Assembly: GCA_947564645.1 (NCBI GenBank)
Contig: CANOCU010000006.1
Span: 1 to 64,000, forward strand
DNA: 64,000 bases
Direction: 5' to 3'
From: an uncultured Lachnospiraceae bacterium
GTDB taxonomy: Bacteria; Bacillota; Clostridia; Lachnospirales; Lachnospiraceae
Numbering within the stretch: the stretch's first letter is position 1; every line of letters starts with the position of its first letter. Made by a program: the position numbers and the translations under genes. Shown piece after piece: positions 42,894 to 52,199 of the stretch. Under the pieces are notes generated by a model. The model was not told the DNA's origin. It was given only the letters and a program-made list of their open reading frames with translations, and did no database searches.

Positions 42894-44545
42894 TTTCCAA
42901 GAACCAGATGTTCATAGGGCTCCAGGATGTAGCGCTCTTCTGCCGCAGCCACGTCTTTTTCCCGGTCCGCGTAATTTTCCAACAGCACCTGATACGCACG
43001 CCACGCATCTTTCAGGCGAATACTCTGTCTTGCCCTGTCCAGGTTACAGATCACGACGATCTGCTGTTCTCCCAGTGTTCTTACGTAGGCCATCACCAGA
43101 TCCGTTTCCGTCTCTTCAAAAGAGATCTCACCTCTTGCGATCACCGGATACCGCTTCCGCATGGCAATCAGCTTCTTATAAAAGGCAAGAATGGAATCTT
43201 CGTCCTTTCTCTGCGCTTCCACCGTGATCTCACTCCGAAAGGCATCGGACATGGGAAGCCACGGTTCTGCCTCCGAAAAGCCCCCGTACCGTTCTCCAGT
43301 CCACTGCATGGGCGTTCTGCCATTGTCCCGGGATCTGGCTGCCAGGACTGTCAGCGCCTCTTCCTCCGTCCTGCCCCGCTCCAACAGGATCTGATAATAA
43401 TTCAGGCTTTCCACATCCCGGTACCGGTCTATGGAAGGATAGTGGGCGTTCAGCATCCCGATCTCCTCCCCCTGATAGATATACGGTGTGCCGCGCATCA
43501 GATGGATCATGCCTGCCAGCATTTTGGCCGACGCCTTCCAGTAAGGACCTTCATCCCCCAGTCTGCTTACGATCCTGGGCTGGTCATGATTACACCAGAA
43601 AAGCGCATTCCAGCCACCGCCTTCCTGCATACCCATCTGCCACTCGATGAAGAGTTCCTTCAACTTCTTATAATCCGTATCCATAAGCCCCCACTTGTCG
43701 CCATCCTTATAATCCGCCTTCAGATGATGGAAATTAAAGCACATGGAAAGCTCTTTTTCCCGGGGTGCGGAATACCGGATACAGTGCGCAAGCGATGTGG
43801 AAGACATCTCACCCACCGTCACAAACTCCTCGATTCCCGCGTCCGCCACCAGTTCTTTCAGATATTCGTGAATATGGGGACCGTCGCTGTAGAAACGCCG
43901 CCCGTCTCCTTCCAGATCATCCTCCATCCGTTCCGGCTTGGAGACCAGATTGATCACATCGAACCGAAATCCCTGAATGCCTTTTCCCTTCCAGAATCGC
44001 AGGATCTCTTTCAGTTCCTCCCTTACTTCCGGGTTATCCCAGTTTAAATCTGCCTGGGTCACATCGTACAGGCGAAGATACCATTTGCCCAGGGCAGGGA
44101 CATATTCCCATGCGGAGCCCCCGAATTTGGACTGCCAGTTGGTAGGCGCCCGGTCCGGCGTCCCCTCCTTGAAAATATAGTACTGCTGATATTTCTCCTC
44201 TCCCGCCAGCGCCTTTTCAAACCATTCATGCCGGGTGGACGTATGATTAAACACCATATCCAGCATAATGCCCATCCCCCGCTCCCCGCTGCGCCTGATC
44301 AGTTCCTCCAGATCCTCCATCGTTCCAAACTGCGGATCGATCTTCCGGTAATCCGCCACATCGTATCCGTTGTCTCTCTGCGGCGAGATAAAAAAAGGCG
44401 TCAGCCACAGATAATCCACTCCCAATTCCTGCAGGTAGTCCAATTTCCCGATCACGCCGGGGATGTCTCCAAAGCCATCCCCGTTCGTATCCCGAAATGA
44501 CTTCGGGTAGATCTGATAAACCACTTTATCTCTGAAATCCGTCAT
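42878..44545 (-). CDS. treC: Trehalose-6-phosphate hydrolase (GH13)
   Basis: 555 residues from the ATG at 44545. A longer in-frame extension upstream is rejected because GGAAGGGAAGACAGG precedes this ATG and the protein begins MTDFRDKVVYQIYPKSFRDT as the family does. Catalytic residues: Asp196 (QGFRFDVINL), Glu246 (VTVGEMSS), Asp321 (WCNHDQPRIV). It splits imported trehalose-6-phosphate into glucose and glucose-6-phosphate. The specificity rests on the adjacent trehalose PTS gene and treR. By sequence alone an oligo-1,6-glucosidase is also possible. 67 bp after treB. Confidence 0.88.
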   Translation of the reverse strand: MTDFRDKVVYQIYPKSFRDTNGDGFGDIPGVIGKLDYLQELGVDYLWLTPFFISPQRDNGYDVADYRKIDPQFGTMEDLEELIRRSGERGMGIMLDMVFNHTSTRHEWFEKALAGEEKYQQYYIFKEGTPDRAPTNWQSKFGGSAWEYVPALGKWYLRLYDVTQADLNWDNPEVREELKEILRFWKGKGIQGFRFDVINLVSKPERMEDDLEGDGRRFYSDGPHIHEYLKELVADAGIEEFVTVGEMSSTSLAHCIRYSAPREKELSMCFNFHHLKADYKDGDKWGLMDTDYKKLKELFIEWQMGMQEGGGWNALFWCNHDQPRIVSRLGDEGPYWKASAKMLAGMIHLMRGTPYIYQGEEIGMLNAHYPSIDRYRDVESLNYYQILLERGRTEEEALTVLAARSRDNGRTPMQWTGERYGGFSEAEPWLPMSDAFRSEITVEAQRKDEDSILAFYKKLIAMRKRYPVIARGEISFEETETDLVMAYVRTLGEQQIVVICNLDRARQSIRLKDAWRAYQVLLENYADREKDVAAAEERYILEPYEHLVLGNMGIS

Positions 44546-44612
44546 CCTGTCTTCCCTTCCTTTCTGCTGCCCCGTCCGTGTCATAAGTCTGCACCTGCGA
44601 GGCGGTGATTCC

Positions 44613-46565
44613 TCAGATTCCTCCGTCTTCCCTGTTCCTGAAACTTGCCACCACCGACTCTTTTGCGCGAACCTGCATTCCTGTATGGAACCGGATGTCC
44701 TGCGCGCTTCCTTCCTCGGTGACAACACACACCGTCACATCCGGATGCCCTGCCGCCTTGATCTTCGCTCTGTCAAACCGGATAAGCGGCGTCCCGGCGC
44801 TGACCTGCTGCCCTTCCTGCACCAGATATTCGAATCCGTCCCCGTTCATGCTCACGGTATCAATACCGATGTGCAGCAGCACTTCCATCCCGTTTGCAAG
44901 CCGCAGTCCGCAGGCGTGCCTGGATTCTGCCATCACCACCGCAACCTCGGCGTCTGCCGGCGCATATAAGATTTCGCCTTCCGGCAGGATCGCCATGCCG
45001 TCACCCATGATCCCTTCCGAGAAAACACCGTCCCCCACTTCCGCCAGCGGGATCGCTTTCCCGGATAAAAACGCGCTCAGCTTTTCCGGCGCCGCACTCC
45101 TGCCTGTTCCGTCTGCGGTCTTGACCGGTTCCGCAGTCTCATCTGTCTGCTCTGTCTGCATCCGTCTCTTTCCCACGACTACGGTCAGGAAGAACGGCAC
45201 TGCAAGTGCGATTGCCATACAGATTGCAAAGGAAATCATGAACTGCGGCTGGATGGACAGGATACCCGGAAGGCCGCCTACCCCGATCGCATTCGCCGTG
45301 GTTCCCGTGGCCACACAGACGACCGCCGCGATGCCGGAACCGATCATACCGCAGACAAACGGAAAGCCTCTCTTTAAGTTAACACCGAAGATAGCCGGTT
45401 CCGTGACGCCGAGATAACAGGAAATACAGGCCGGAACATTGACTTCCTGCGCTTCCGGATCTTTTCTCTGCAGCCAGATCATGCCAAGGACCGCAGAACC
45501 CTGCGCGATATTGGATAAAGCGATCATCGGCCACAGCATGGTTCCGCCGTAATCCGCGATCAGCTGCAGATCGATGGCGTTCGACATGTGGTGCAGTCCC
45601 GTGATGACAAGCGGTGCGTAGACAGCGCCGAAGACTACGCCAAACACCACCTTAAAGGTTCCTGTAATACCCGCAAATACGAGGGAAAAAACCGCCGCGC
45701 CGATCTTCCAGCCGATGGGCCCCAGTATAAAATGCGCCGCCATCACCGATAATAGCAGACTGCAGAACGGCACTACGATCATGGAGATGACCTGCGGCGT
45801 GATCCTGCGGAAGAATTTCTCCAGATAGACCAGCGTAAATGCCGCCAGGATCGCCGGGATCACCTGCCCCTGATAGCCGATCATATTGACCTGAAAGCTG
45901 CCGAAATTCCACTTCGGGATATCCGCCGCCGCGGTTCCTGCAACCGCGTAAGCATTTAACAGCTGCCCGGACACCAGTGTCAGACCAAGGACAATGCCAA
46001 GCATCTGCGTCGTGCCCATCTTCCTGGTCACCGACCAGCAGATCCCCACCGGAAGCATATGGAACACCGCCTCCCCGATCAGCCACAGGAAACTGTCTAT
46101 CCCTGCCCAGAACTGGCTGATATCGCACAACGTCTTCGTTCCGTTTTCGAACAGATACAGGCTGTCGATACAGTTTCTGAAACCAAGGATCAAACCTCCC
46201 GTGATAATCGCCGGAATCAGTGGGGCAAAGATCTCTGCCAGTGCCGTGATCACCCGCTGCAGCACGTTCTGATTCTTCTTGGCCGCCTGCTTGACGGCAT
46301 CCTTCGATACGCCCTCAATCCCCGCCTCTTTCACAAAGTCATTGTAGAAATCGGCTACCGTATTCCCGATGATGACCTGAAACTGTCCCGACTGCGTAAA
46401 ACTTCCCTTGACTGCCTTCATGGCTTCAATTGCTTTCACATCCGCCTTGCCCGGCTCTACCAGCGCAAAACGCATTCTTGTCATACAATGCGAAACCGCT
46501 GCGATATTTTCTTTGCCGCCTACCAGCTGCAGCAGCTGTCTTGCATCCTCCGCATACTTACCCAT
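44613..46565 (-). CDS. treB: Trehalose-type PTS transporter, EIIB-EIIC-EIIA
   Basis: 650 residues from the ATG at 46565 (GGAGGATTCAGA upstream). EIIB at 1-90 has the phospho-cysteine in IAAVSHCMTRMRFAL (Cys27). EIIC at about 110-470 has ten membrane segments and the ITGLHHMSNAIDLQLIADYG segment characteristic of trehalose/sucrose-type PTS. A short linker leads to a glucose-type EIIA (about 500-650) with VLLHIGIDTVSMNGDGF (phospho-His). It imports and phosphorylates trehalose. First gene of the treB-treC operon, divergent from treR. Confidence 0.9.
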   Translation of the reverse strand: MGKYAEDARQLLQLVGGKENIAAVSHCMTRMRFALVEPGKADVKAIEAMKAVKGSFTQSGQFQVIIGNTVADFYNDFVKEAGIEGVSKDAVKQAAKKNQNVLQRVITALAEIFAPLIPAIITGGLILGFRNCIDSLYLFENGTKTLCDISQFWAGIDSFLWLIGEAVFHMLPVGICWSVTRKMGTTQMLGIVLGLTLVSGQLLNAYAVAGTAAADIPKWNFGSFQVNMIGYQGQVIPAILAAFTLVYLEKFFRRITPQVISMIVVPFCSLLLSVMAAHFILGPIGWKIGAAVFSLVFAGITGTFKVVFGVVFGAVYAPLVITGLHHMSNAIDLQLIADYGGTMLWPMIALSNIAQGSAVLGMIWLQRKDPEAQEVNVPACISCYLGVTEPAIFGVNLKRGFPFVCGMIGSGIAAVVCVATGTTANAIGVGGLPGILSIQPQFMISFAICMAIALAVPFFLTVVVGKRRMQTEQTDETAEPVKTADGTGRSAAPEKLSAFLSGKAIPLAEVGDGVFSEGIMGDGMAILPEGEILYAPADAEVAVVMAESRHACGLRLANGMEVLLHIGIDTVSMNGDGFEYLVQEGQQVSAGTPLIRFDRAKIKAAGHPDVTVCVVTEEGSAQDIRFHTGMQVRAKESVVASFRNREDGGI

Positions 46566-46642
46566 TCTGAATCCTCCATTCCTCCGCCTTTTTTGATTCC
46601 GCGCTACGTGAGCGCGTCGTTTCTCCTGTCCATCGCCTCTAA

Positions 46643-46689
46643 ACTTGTTTAAACAAGTAATTGACTTTTGCATTTTCCATTTTTATAAT
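46643..46689 (+). promoter_or_regulatory. treR promoter and TreR operator
   Basis: The perfect 16-bp palindrome ACTTGTTTAAACAAGT (46643-46658) lies directly before TTGACT (46661-46666), which is 17 bp from TATAAT (46684-46689). TreR-type regulators bind such TTGT/ACAA palindromes. The site lies between the divergent treB and treR genes and can serve both. Confidence 0.78.
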
Positions 46690-46734
46690 GGAATCATACA
46701 TTTACTACTTCCACTATTAAGAAAGGAACCTTTC

Positions 46735-47466
46735 ATGCCAAAAGCCATCTACGAAACGATCTATAAAGATTTAAAGCAGAAAATTGAAAACGATGTTTTC
46801 GCCTATCAGGAACTTCTCCCATCGGAAAACACCCTGATCCGGACTTATGACTGCTCCCGCAATACCCTGCGCCGGGCCGTCAGTCTCCTGGTGACCGACG
46901 GCTATGTGCAGACCATGCAGGGCAAGGGCGTCCGCAATATCTATCAACCCATAACGCAGACCGCCTTCACCATCGGAGAGATCGAGAGCTTCCGGGAATC
47001 AGCCCTCCGCAACGGTCATCATCCCCATACAAGCGTCCTTCTCTTTACCGAATTTGCGATAAGTGAGAAACAGGCCCAGACCACTGGCTTTCCTGCGGGA
47101 ACGCAGATCTACTATATCCAGCGGCTCCACTACCTGGACGATATGCCGCTGATCCTGAACCATAATTACTTCCTGAAAGAAGCCGTCCCCGGCCTCACCA
47201 AAGAGATCGCGGAAAACTCCATCTATCATTATCTGGAAAATACGCTGCATATGACGATCGTGAACAGCAAACGGATCATGACCGTGGAAAAGATGACACA
47301 GATCGATGAGAAATATCTGAAAATGAACGCAGAAGATTATAATTGCATGGCAGTGGTCAGCAGCCAGACCTACAACAGCGACGGCGTAATGTTTGAATAT
47401 ACCCAGTCCAGGCACCGACCCGATCATTTCCGCTTCTACGACAATGCGGTCAGGAAGTCTGTCTGA
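46735..47466 (+). CDS. treR: Trehalose operon repressor, GntR/HutC family
   Basis: 243 residues from the ATG at 46735 (GAAAGGAACCTTTC before it). Winged helix: IYKDLKQKIENDVFAYQELL, then PSENTLIRTYDCSRNTLRRA. UTRA ligand domain at about 90-240 (FTIGEIESFRESALRNGHHP; YYIQRLHYLDDMPLILNHNY). TreR responds to trehalose-6-phosphate. It is divergent from treB with a palindromic operator between them, so its role is well supported by context. Confidence 0.92.
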   Translation: MPKAIYETIYKDLKQKIENDVFAYQELLPSENTLIRTYDCSRNTLRRAVSLLVTDGYVQTMQGKGVRNIYQPITQTAFTIGEIESFRESALRNGHHPHTSVLLFTEFAISEKQAQTTGFPAGTQIYYIQRLHYLDDMPLILNHNYFLKEAVPGLTKEIAENSIYHYLENTLHMTIVNSKRIMTVEKMTQIDEKYLKMNAEDYNCMAVVSSQTYNSDGVMFEYTQSRHRPDHFRFYDNAVRKSV

Positions 47467-47490
47467 TTGTCTGCTGCGGGAAGCGGCCAT

Positions 47491-47513
47491 TTATTAGATC
47501 GTTTACTATAATA
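47491..47513. repeat. Partial copy of the short palindromic repeat
   Basis: TATTAGATCGTTTACTATAA matches the right half of the element at 61862-61898 apart from a 4-bp deletion at the centre. Confidence 0.45.
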
Positions 47514-47621
47514 GGGAAAAAGAGTTCACATAGAAAGTTTGGAAGTTGAAACTTCCATTACGCATTCAGGGATATTGCAGACATAGCCAGCAATATCCAC
47601 GCAGAGGTAAAAGAGGTAAAA

Positions 47622-48191
47622 ATGGAGAAAAGCAGAAAAGCATCTATAAGCATCGCGTTAGGTATTCTTTTTTGAGGCAGTGTTCTGATCGGATACATGC
47701 CCATTCCGGAATATACACTTGAATTGACATGTATCTCTAATTTATGTACCGGTATTTTACTGCTTTTTACCGGAATAAATACAGCAAAGAAAAAGATTAA
47801 AATTCCGAGTGTTATTTATCATATGTGGCTTGTGACGATTCTGCTTGTCTGCATCATATCATGCATCGGACATTTTAATTTTCATGGCGCCTTTTTCTTC
47901 TTACATCTGGTAAATCCGCTCCTGTTTCTGATTTACTATCTGGTTTTCATCGATGACACAAAAAGATCAAAGCAAATACTGCTCACACCATTCCCCGTGC
48001 TGTTCTATCTTATTTTTGATTACATAGTCGGAAAGTTAAGGGGAAGGTTTATCTATGGCATATTCGAGGTTAAGGAGACAGATTTCGCCTCTCTGCTATT
48101 GGTCCTATGCGGTGTCTGTCTTTCTTTGTTGGTAATTGCTGTTATCACACAATACATAAATCAGAAGTTGAAGCGGTTAAGGACCAGATGA
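47622..48191 (+). pseudogene. Multi-spanning membrane protein gene with in-frame TGA
   Basis: ATG 47622 follows AAAGAGGTAAAA and reads MEKSRKASISIALGILF, then TGA at 47673-47675, and continues in the same frame as GSVLIGYMPIPEYTLELTCI to the stop at 48189-48191. The context suggests a Trp codon changed to TGA inside the first membrane helix. The full protein would have about 189 residues and six membrane segments (MWLVTILLVCIISCIGHFNF; LLLVLCGVCLSLLVIAVITQ). AT-rich. No family is recognised, although the layout resembles bacterial membrane proteins of the YwaF/TMEM164 type. Confidence 0.55.
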
Positions 48192-48440
48192 TCACAGCGT
48201 GATCTCCAGATCAATGCATCCATATTTTTTCATACACGCGATCGCCTCTTCCAAAGACATACCAATCTTCTCCTGTATTCTTTGCAGGATCGTTGTGTCA
48301 TCCAACCCATCTTCATGTCCTATCTCAATAAGCATTTTTGCCTGCCCCTGCTGCATACCCTGCTGCATGCCCTGCTGCATACCCTGGCGCATCCATTTCT
48401 CAGACTCTGTCTCAATGATCGTTCCGCCCATAACATTCAC
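48192..48440 (-). pseudogene. Rpn-like C-terminal remnant
   Basis: 82 residues: MNVMGGTIIETESEKWMRQG, then three MQQG repeats and ILIEIGHEDG-like sequence ending in a small helical domain (DDTTILQRIQEKIGMSLEEA). Gln/Gly repeats followed by such an end are typical of the C-terminus of Rpn-family nuclease/transposase proteins. The nuclease domain is absent: the frame extends only a little upstream before meeting the cls gene end. It may be expressed as a fragment, but is more likely a relic. Confidence 0.5.
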
Positions 48441-48465
48441 CAGCCTTTCTTCCTGCCTGGTCAGG

Positions 48466-50043
48466 TCACAACAACGGCGCCGCCACCTTCATCAGACTCC
48501 CCAGCAGCTTCACCGTCCACTTCTCCTGCCGCACCGTCTCCTTCGTCGCCTGCCTGCACTGCTTAAGCGTCGCCTGGAAATCCGCCTCGATCTCCGGGAT
48601 GCAGTCCGTATCGTACTGATAGGTGGCGCATTCGAAATGGTGATACAGGCTCCGGTAATCCAGATTGATGGTGCCTACCACCGCCTCCCTGTCGTCGCTG
48701 ACAAATACCTTCGCATGGACAAATCCCGGCGTATACTCGAAGATCTTCACGCCCGATTCCAGCAAGGAAGCATAGTGGGTCTTGGCCAGTGCATAGGGAA
48801 TCCGCTTGTCAGGAATCCCCGGCAGGATCAGCGCCACTTCCACGCCTCTTTCCGCCGCAAACTTAAGCGCCGTCTCCATCTCCCCGTCCAGGATCAGATA
48901 AGGCGTCATGATATGCACATATTTAAGGGCCCGGTTCAGCATATCCATATACACCCGCTCCCCCAGCTGGTCCTCGTCCAGCGGCCGGTCGCCGTAAGGG
49001 ATTACATACCCCTTTGCCTCCTGCACCGGCAGTGTGGGACAGGCAAGGAATGTCTCGAATTCCGCCTTCCCGCCGTCCATACCCCACATCTGCAGAAACA
49101 TCAGGGTAAAACTTTTCACCGCTTCCCCCTTGACCATGACGGCCGTATCCTTCCAGTGTCCGAACTTCACCTTCTGGTTGATATATTCGTCCGCCAGATT
49201 GACGCCGCCGTTAAAGGCGGTATGCCCGTCGATCACCAGGATCTTCCGATGATCCCGATAATTATAGTGGGTGGAGACAAAGGGCGATACCGGCGCAAAA
49301 GTCTTGCACTTGATCCCCAGCTTCCGCAGGCGCTTCGGATAATCATGGGGCAGCAGCGCAAACTCGCAGGTACCGTCGTACAGTAGGCGCACATCCACGC
49401 CCTGCGCCGCCTTCTTCGCCAGGATCTCCAACACCCTGCCCCACATGATCCCCTCGCTCACGATAAAATATTCCAGGAAGATAAAATGTTTCGCCGCCTC
49501 CAGTTCCGTAAGCATCGCGTCGAACTTATCTTCCCCCAGCGGAAAATATGTGACAGCCGTCTTATCATACACCGGATGACAGCCGCTCCGCCCCATATAA
49601 TGCGCCAGAGCCGCCACACCGCCATTCTCCCTGGCCAGGCGCGCTGCCACCTCCTCGTCCTGCCGGATGCATGTTCTCGTGTCCGAGATCACCTTACTCG
49701 TCCACTCCTTTAAGACCCGGTGCCCCAAGTCGCTCTGGGTATATACGAACAGCAGCACGCCGAACACCGGCAGCAGCAGAATCACGATCAGCCATGTGAT
49801 CTTCGCCGTCGGATTGATCCGGCTGTTCAGCAGATAGACAACGATCACAAAGGTCAGGACTACCGTGCCGCCGAAAATATGCGGGATCACGCCCCGAAAC
49901 CATTCGAATATGCTAAACAGGATCAGAACCTGCGCCAGTAACATCAACAGAATCAGGCCGAAACGGCTGAATACGGCGTGAACGATCCCGCCTTGTCCCT
50001 TTTTCAATAAGGTGAGTCCTTTGTTCTTATAATCGATCGACAT
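48466..50043 (-). CDS. cls: Cardiolipin synthase
   Basis: 525 residues from the ATG at 50043 (AAGGAG upstream). Two membrane helices near the N-terminus (GLILLMLLAQVLILFSIFEW; the next near 50-70) precede two phospholipase D domains. The first HKD motif is YRDHRKILVIDGHTAFNGG, the second HAKVFVSDDREAVVGTINLD. The enzyme joins two phosphatidylglycerols to cardiolipin and glycerol at the membrane. Monocistronic-looking; 78 bp from the GH13 gene upstream on the same strand. Confidence 0.93.
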   Translation of the reverse strand: MSIDYKNKGLTLLKKGQGGIVHAVFSRFGLILLMLLAQVLILFSIFEWFRGVIPHIFGGTVVLTFVIVVYLLNSRINPTAKITWLIVILLLPVFGVLLFVYTQSDLGHRVLKEWTSKVISDTRTCIRQDEEVAARLARENGGVAALAHYMGRSGCHPVYDKTAVTYFPLGEDKFDAMLTELEAAKHFIFLEYFIVSEGIMWGRVLEILAKKAAQGVDVRLLYDGTCEFALLPHDYPKRLRKLGIKCKTFAPVSPFVSTHYNYRDHRKILVIDGHTAFNGGVNLADEYINQKVKFGHWKDTAVMVKGEAVKSFTLMFLQMWGMDGGKAEFETFLACPTLPVQEAKGYVIPYGDRPLDEDQLGERVYMDMLNRALKYVHIMTPYLILDGEMETALKFAAERGVEVALILPGIPDKRIPYALAKTHYASLLESGVKIFEYTPGFVHAKVFVSDDREAVVGTINLDYRSLYHHFECATYQYDTDCIPEIEADFQATLKQCRQATKETVRQEKWTVKLLGSLMKVAAPLL

Positions 50044-50121
50044 ATCGCTCCTTCTTTCGTACGTTTTCCTGTTACGATAACACGGCTTCCCGTTTACCAC
50101 AATCCCAGGTGCATTTTCTTC

Positions 50122-52074
50122 TCAGGATTCATCGCGCCGCCAGATCCGCGCTTCGTACCCCTCCAGCGTGCGCACCGGCCTGTGCCCGGCCTCCATCGTG
50201 TCATATACCAGCTTCCACTGTCCCTTCAGGGCAAAGGCCCTGCACTTCTGAGCGCCCAGATTACAGTCCACCACGTAAAGCCGCTCCCCCAGCTTCCTGG
50301 CGTAGACAAACCGGTCCTTCCTCCTATTAAGCGCCCGGAACGCGCCGTAGACAAAGGCCCGCTCCTTTCGCCGCAGACGAAGCAGCTTCCGGTAAGCCGC
50401 AAGCACCTCTTCCTTCGTCTCCTGCCGCAGTCCCGCATGGCAGGGCGGCAGCTTCTCGTTCCAGGGCAGCAGCACCCGTGCGTGCTCTCTGGTCCCCGCC
50501 AGGATCCTGGAAAATACCTGGTCTGCCGGCTCATGCTTACTGTGCTCGGCATAATATCCCTTCGCCTCCACATCCGTGATCTGCTCCATGGACGTAAAAT
50601 CGTAGTTGGCAAGCCCCATCTCATCCCCCTGGAAGAGAAAAGGCGTGCCCTTAAGCGTCAGCTGCATCACCGCCAACAGTTTGGCAAGCGCCGTATGCAG
50701 GGAAGTATCCTGCGTAATCTTGCTGATCATCCGCGGATTGTCATGATTGTTATAGAAAAGGGACATCCAGCAGTTGTTGCCGTAGTGCTCCATCCAGTCG
50801 ATCATATAATCCCTGAAGTAATTCAGGTCATAGGCGTATTCCTCCATTCGCACATGCCCCGGCGTCTCCAGATGGTCGAAGGAGAATACCATATCAAGTT
50901 CCCCTCGCTCTTCTCCTGTCACCAGTTGGCACATTTTCATGCCCAGTCCCGGCGTTTCCCCCACGGAAAACGCCCCATGCGGCGCAAAGGCCTTCGCCCG
51001 CAGCTCCCGCAGATACTGGTGCAGCTTCGGCCCGTAATAATAATGCTCGATCCCCGTATAGCCCATCAGAGCGCCGATCGTCTCATTCCCCGCAGGCAGC
51101 CCTTCCTTCTTGGAGATATAATTGATCACGTCCATGCGGAACCCGTCCACACCCCTGTCCAGCCACCGGTTGACCATATCGGTCACTTCCTCCCGCACCC
51201 GCGGATTGTCCCAGTTTAAGTCCATCTGCTTTTTTGAAAAAAGGTGCAGTGCCCAGCTGCCGCGTGTCTGCTCCTGCCCGTGTCCCACGCCATCCTCATC
51301 GCAGACGTTCTGCCGATTCTCCTCATACTTCCAGGCAGACCCCGAGAAAAAGGATGTCCAGTTGTTGGGCGGCGTACGGCTGCCGTCGTCCTCCCGGAAG
51401 AAATAATAGTCCCGGTAAGGAGAACCGGGCTTTAGCGCCTCCCGGTACCATCTGTGCTCGTCGGAAGTATGATTCACCACCAGATCCATGATCAGCCGCA
51501 TGCCTCGCTTATGCACCTCGGAAAGCAGCCGTTCGAAATCCTCCATGGTGCCGAACTCTTCCATAATCTTGTCGTAATCCCGAATATCGTATCCGTTGTC
51601 GTCGTTAGGCGAATCATAAATGGGCGACAGCCACAAGGCATCCACGCCAAGCTCCTTCAGATAATCCAGCTTGCTGATAATCCCCGGCAGATCACCGATG
51701 CCGTCCCCGTCGCTGTCACAGAAGCTGCGCGGGTAGATCTGATAGAACACCGCTTCCTTCCACCATCTGGGCGTGATCTTCCCCGCAGAAGCCACCGGTT
51801 CGTCCTGCTCACCGCTCACCAGTTCCAACAGTGCATCGAAGAAATCCACCCCGAATTTTCCGCCGGACAGCCGTTTTCCCAATCCGTCACGCCCTGCCAG
51901 ATTCGCCAGCGTGCGCAACTTCAGATTCGATATCACCCGGTTGGTAATGACCCGCTCCGGCAGCCCCAGCTGTAGCAGCACCCTCGCCAGGGCGTCATGC
52001 CCCACCGGGTTTTCGTACAATTCTCCGATCGTGCTGTCGTAGGTCAGCCAGTGTTCTTTTCCTCTTTTCTCCAT
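50122..52074 (-). CDS. GH13 alpha-glucosidase with N-terminal helical domain
   Basis: 650 residues from the ATG at 52074; ATGs further upstream in frame are possible and the Shine-Dalgarno is weak. Residues about 12-90 (TYDSTIGELYENPVGHDALA; VITNRVISNLKLRTLANLAG) form a helical domain not found in standard oligo-glucosidases. The GH13 catalytic part starts at WWKEAVFYQIYPRSFCDSDG (about 104), with Asp314 (GFRMDVINYI), Glu373 (FSVGETPG) and Asp445 (NNHDNPRM). It would hydrolyse alpha-glucosides in the cytoplasm. It lies 125 bp downstream of a GPH symporter gene, which probably imports its substrate. Confidence 0.88.
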   Translation of the reverse strand: MEKRGKEHWLTYDSTIGELYENPVGHDALARVLLQLGLPERVITNRVISNLKLRTLANLAGRDGLGKRLSGGKFGVDFFDALLELVSGEQDEPVASAGKITPRWWKEAVFYQIYPRSFCDSDGDGIGDLPGIISKLDYLKELGVDALWLSPIYDSPNDDNGYDIRDYDKIMEEFGTMEDFERLLSEVHKRGMRLIMDLVVNHTSDEHRWYREALKPGSPYRDYYFFREDDGSRTPPNNWTSFFSGSAWKYEENRQNVCDEDGVGHGQEQTRGSWALHLFSKKQMDLNWDNPRVREEVTDMVNRWLDRGVDGFRMDVINYISKKEGLPAGNETIGALMGYTGIEHYYYGPKLHQYLRELRAKAFAPHGAFSVGETPGLGMKMCQLVTGEERGELDMVFSFDHLETPGHVRMEEYAYDLNYFRDYMIDWMEHYGNNCWMSLFYNNHDNPRMISKITQDTSLHTALAKLLAVMQLTLKGTPFLFQGDEMGLANYDFTSMEQITDVEAKGYYAEHSKHEPADQVFSRILAGTREHARVLLPWNEKLPPCHAGLRQETKEEVLAAYRKLLRLRRKERAFVYGAFRALNRRKDRFVYARKLGERLYVVDCNLGAQKCRAFALKGQWKLVYDTMEAGHRPVRTLEGYEARIWRRDES

Positions 52075-52199
52075 ATCGTTCTCATTTCCTTCCTCTCGTC
52101 CGTCCTCAAAAATGTGCCGCATATGCTTTTTCTCATCATACTCTGTCAAAAAATCATTCGCAGTACCTCACTTTTCTGCTGAAAATACACTATCACTAC

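Noticed and set aside
20937..48191. Recoding of TAA or TGA as amino acids
   Set aside because: The in-frame stops at 20961, 21045 and 47673 occur in isolated, decayed-looking genes, while dozens of intact genes end normally at TAA and TGA. No selenocysteine-type stem was evident.
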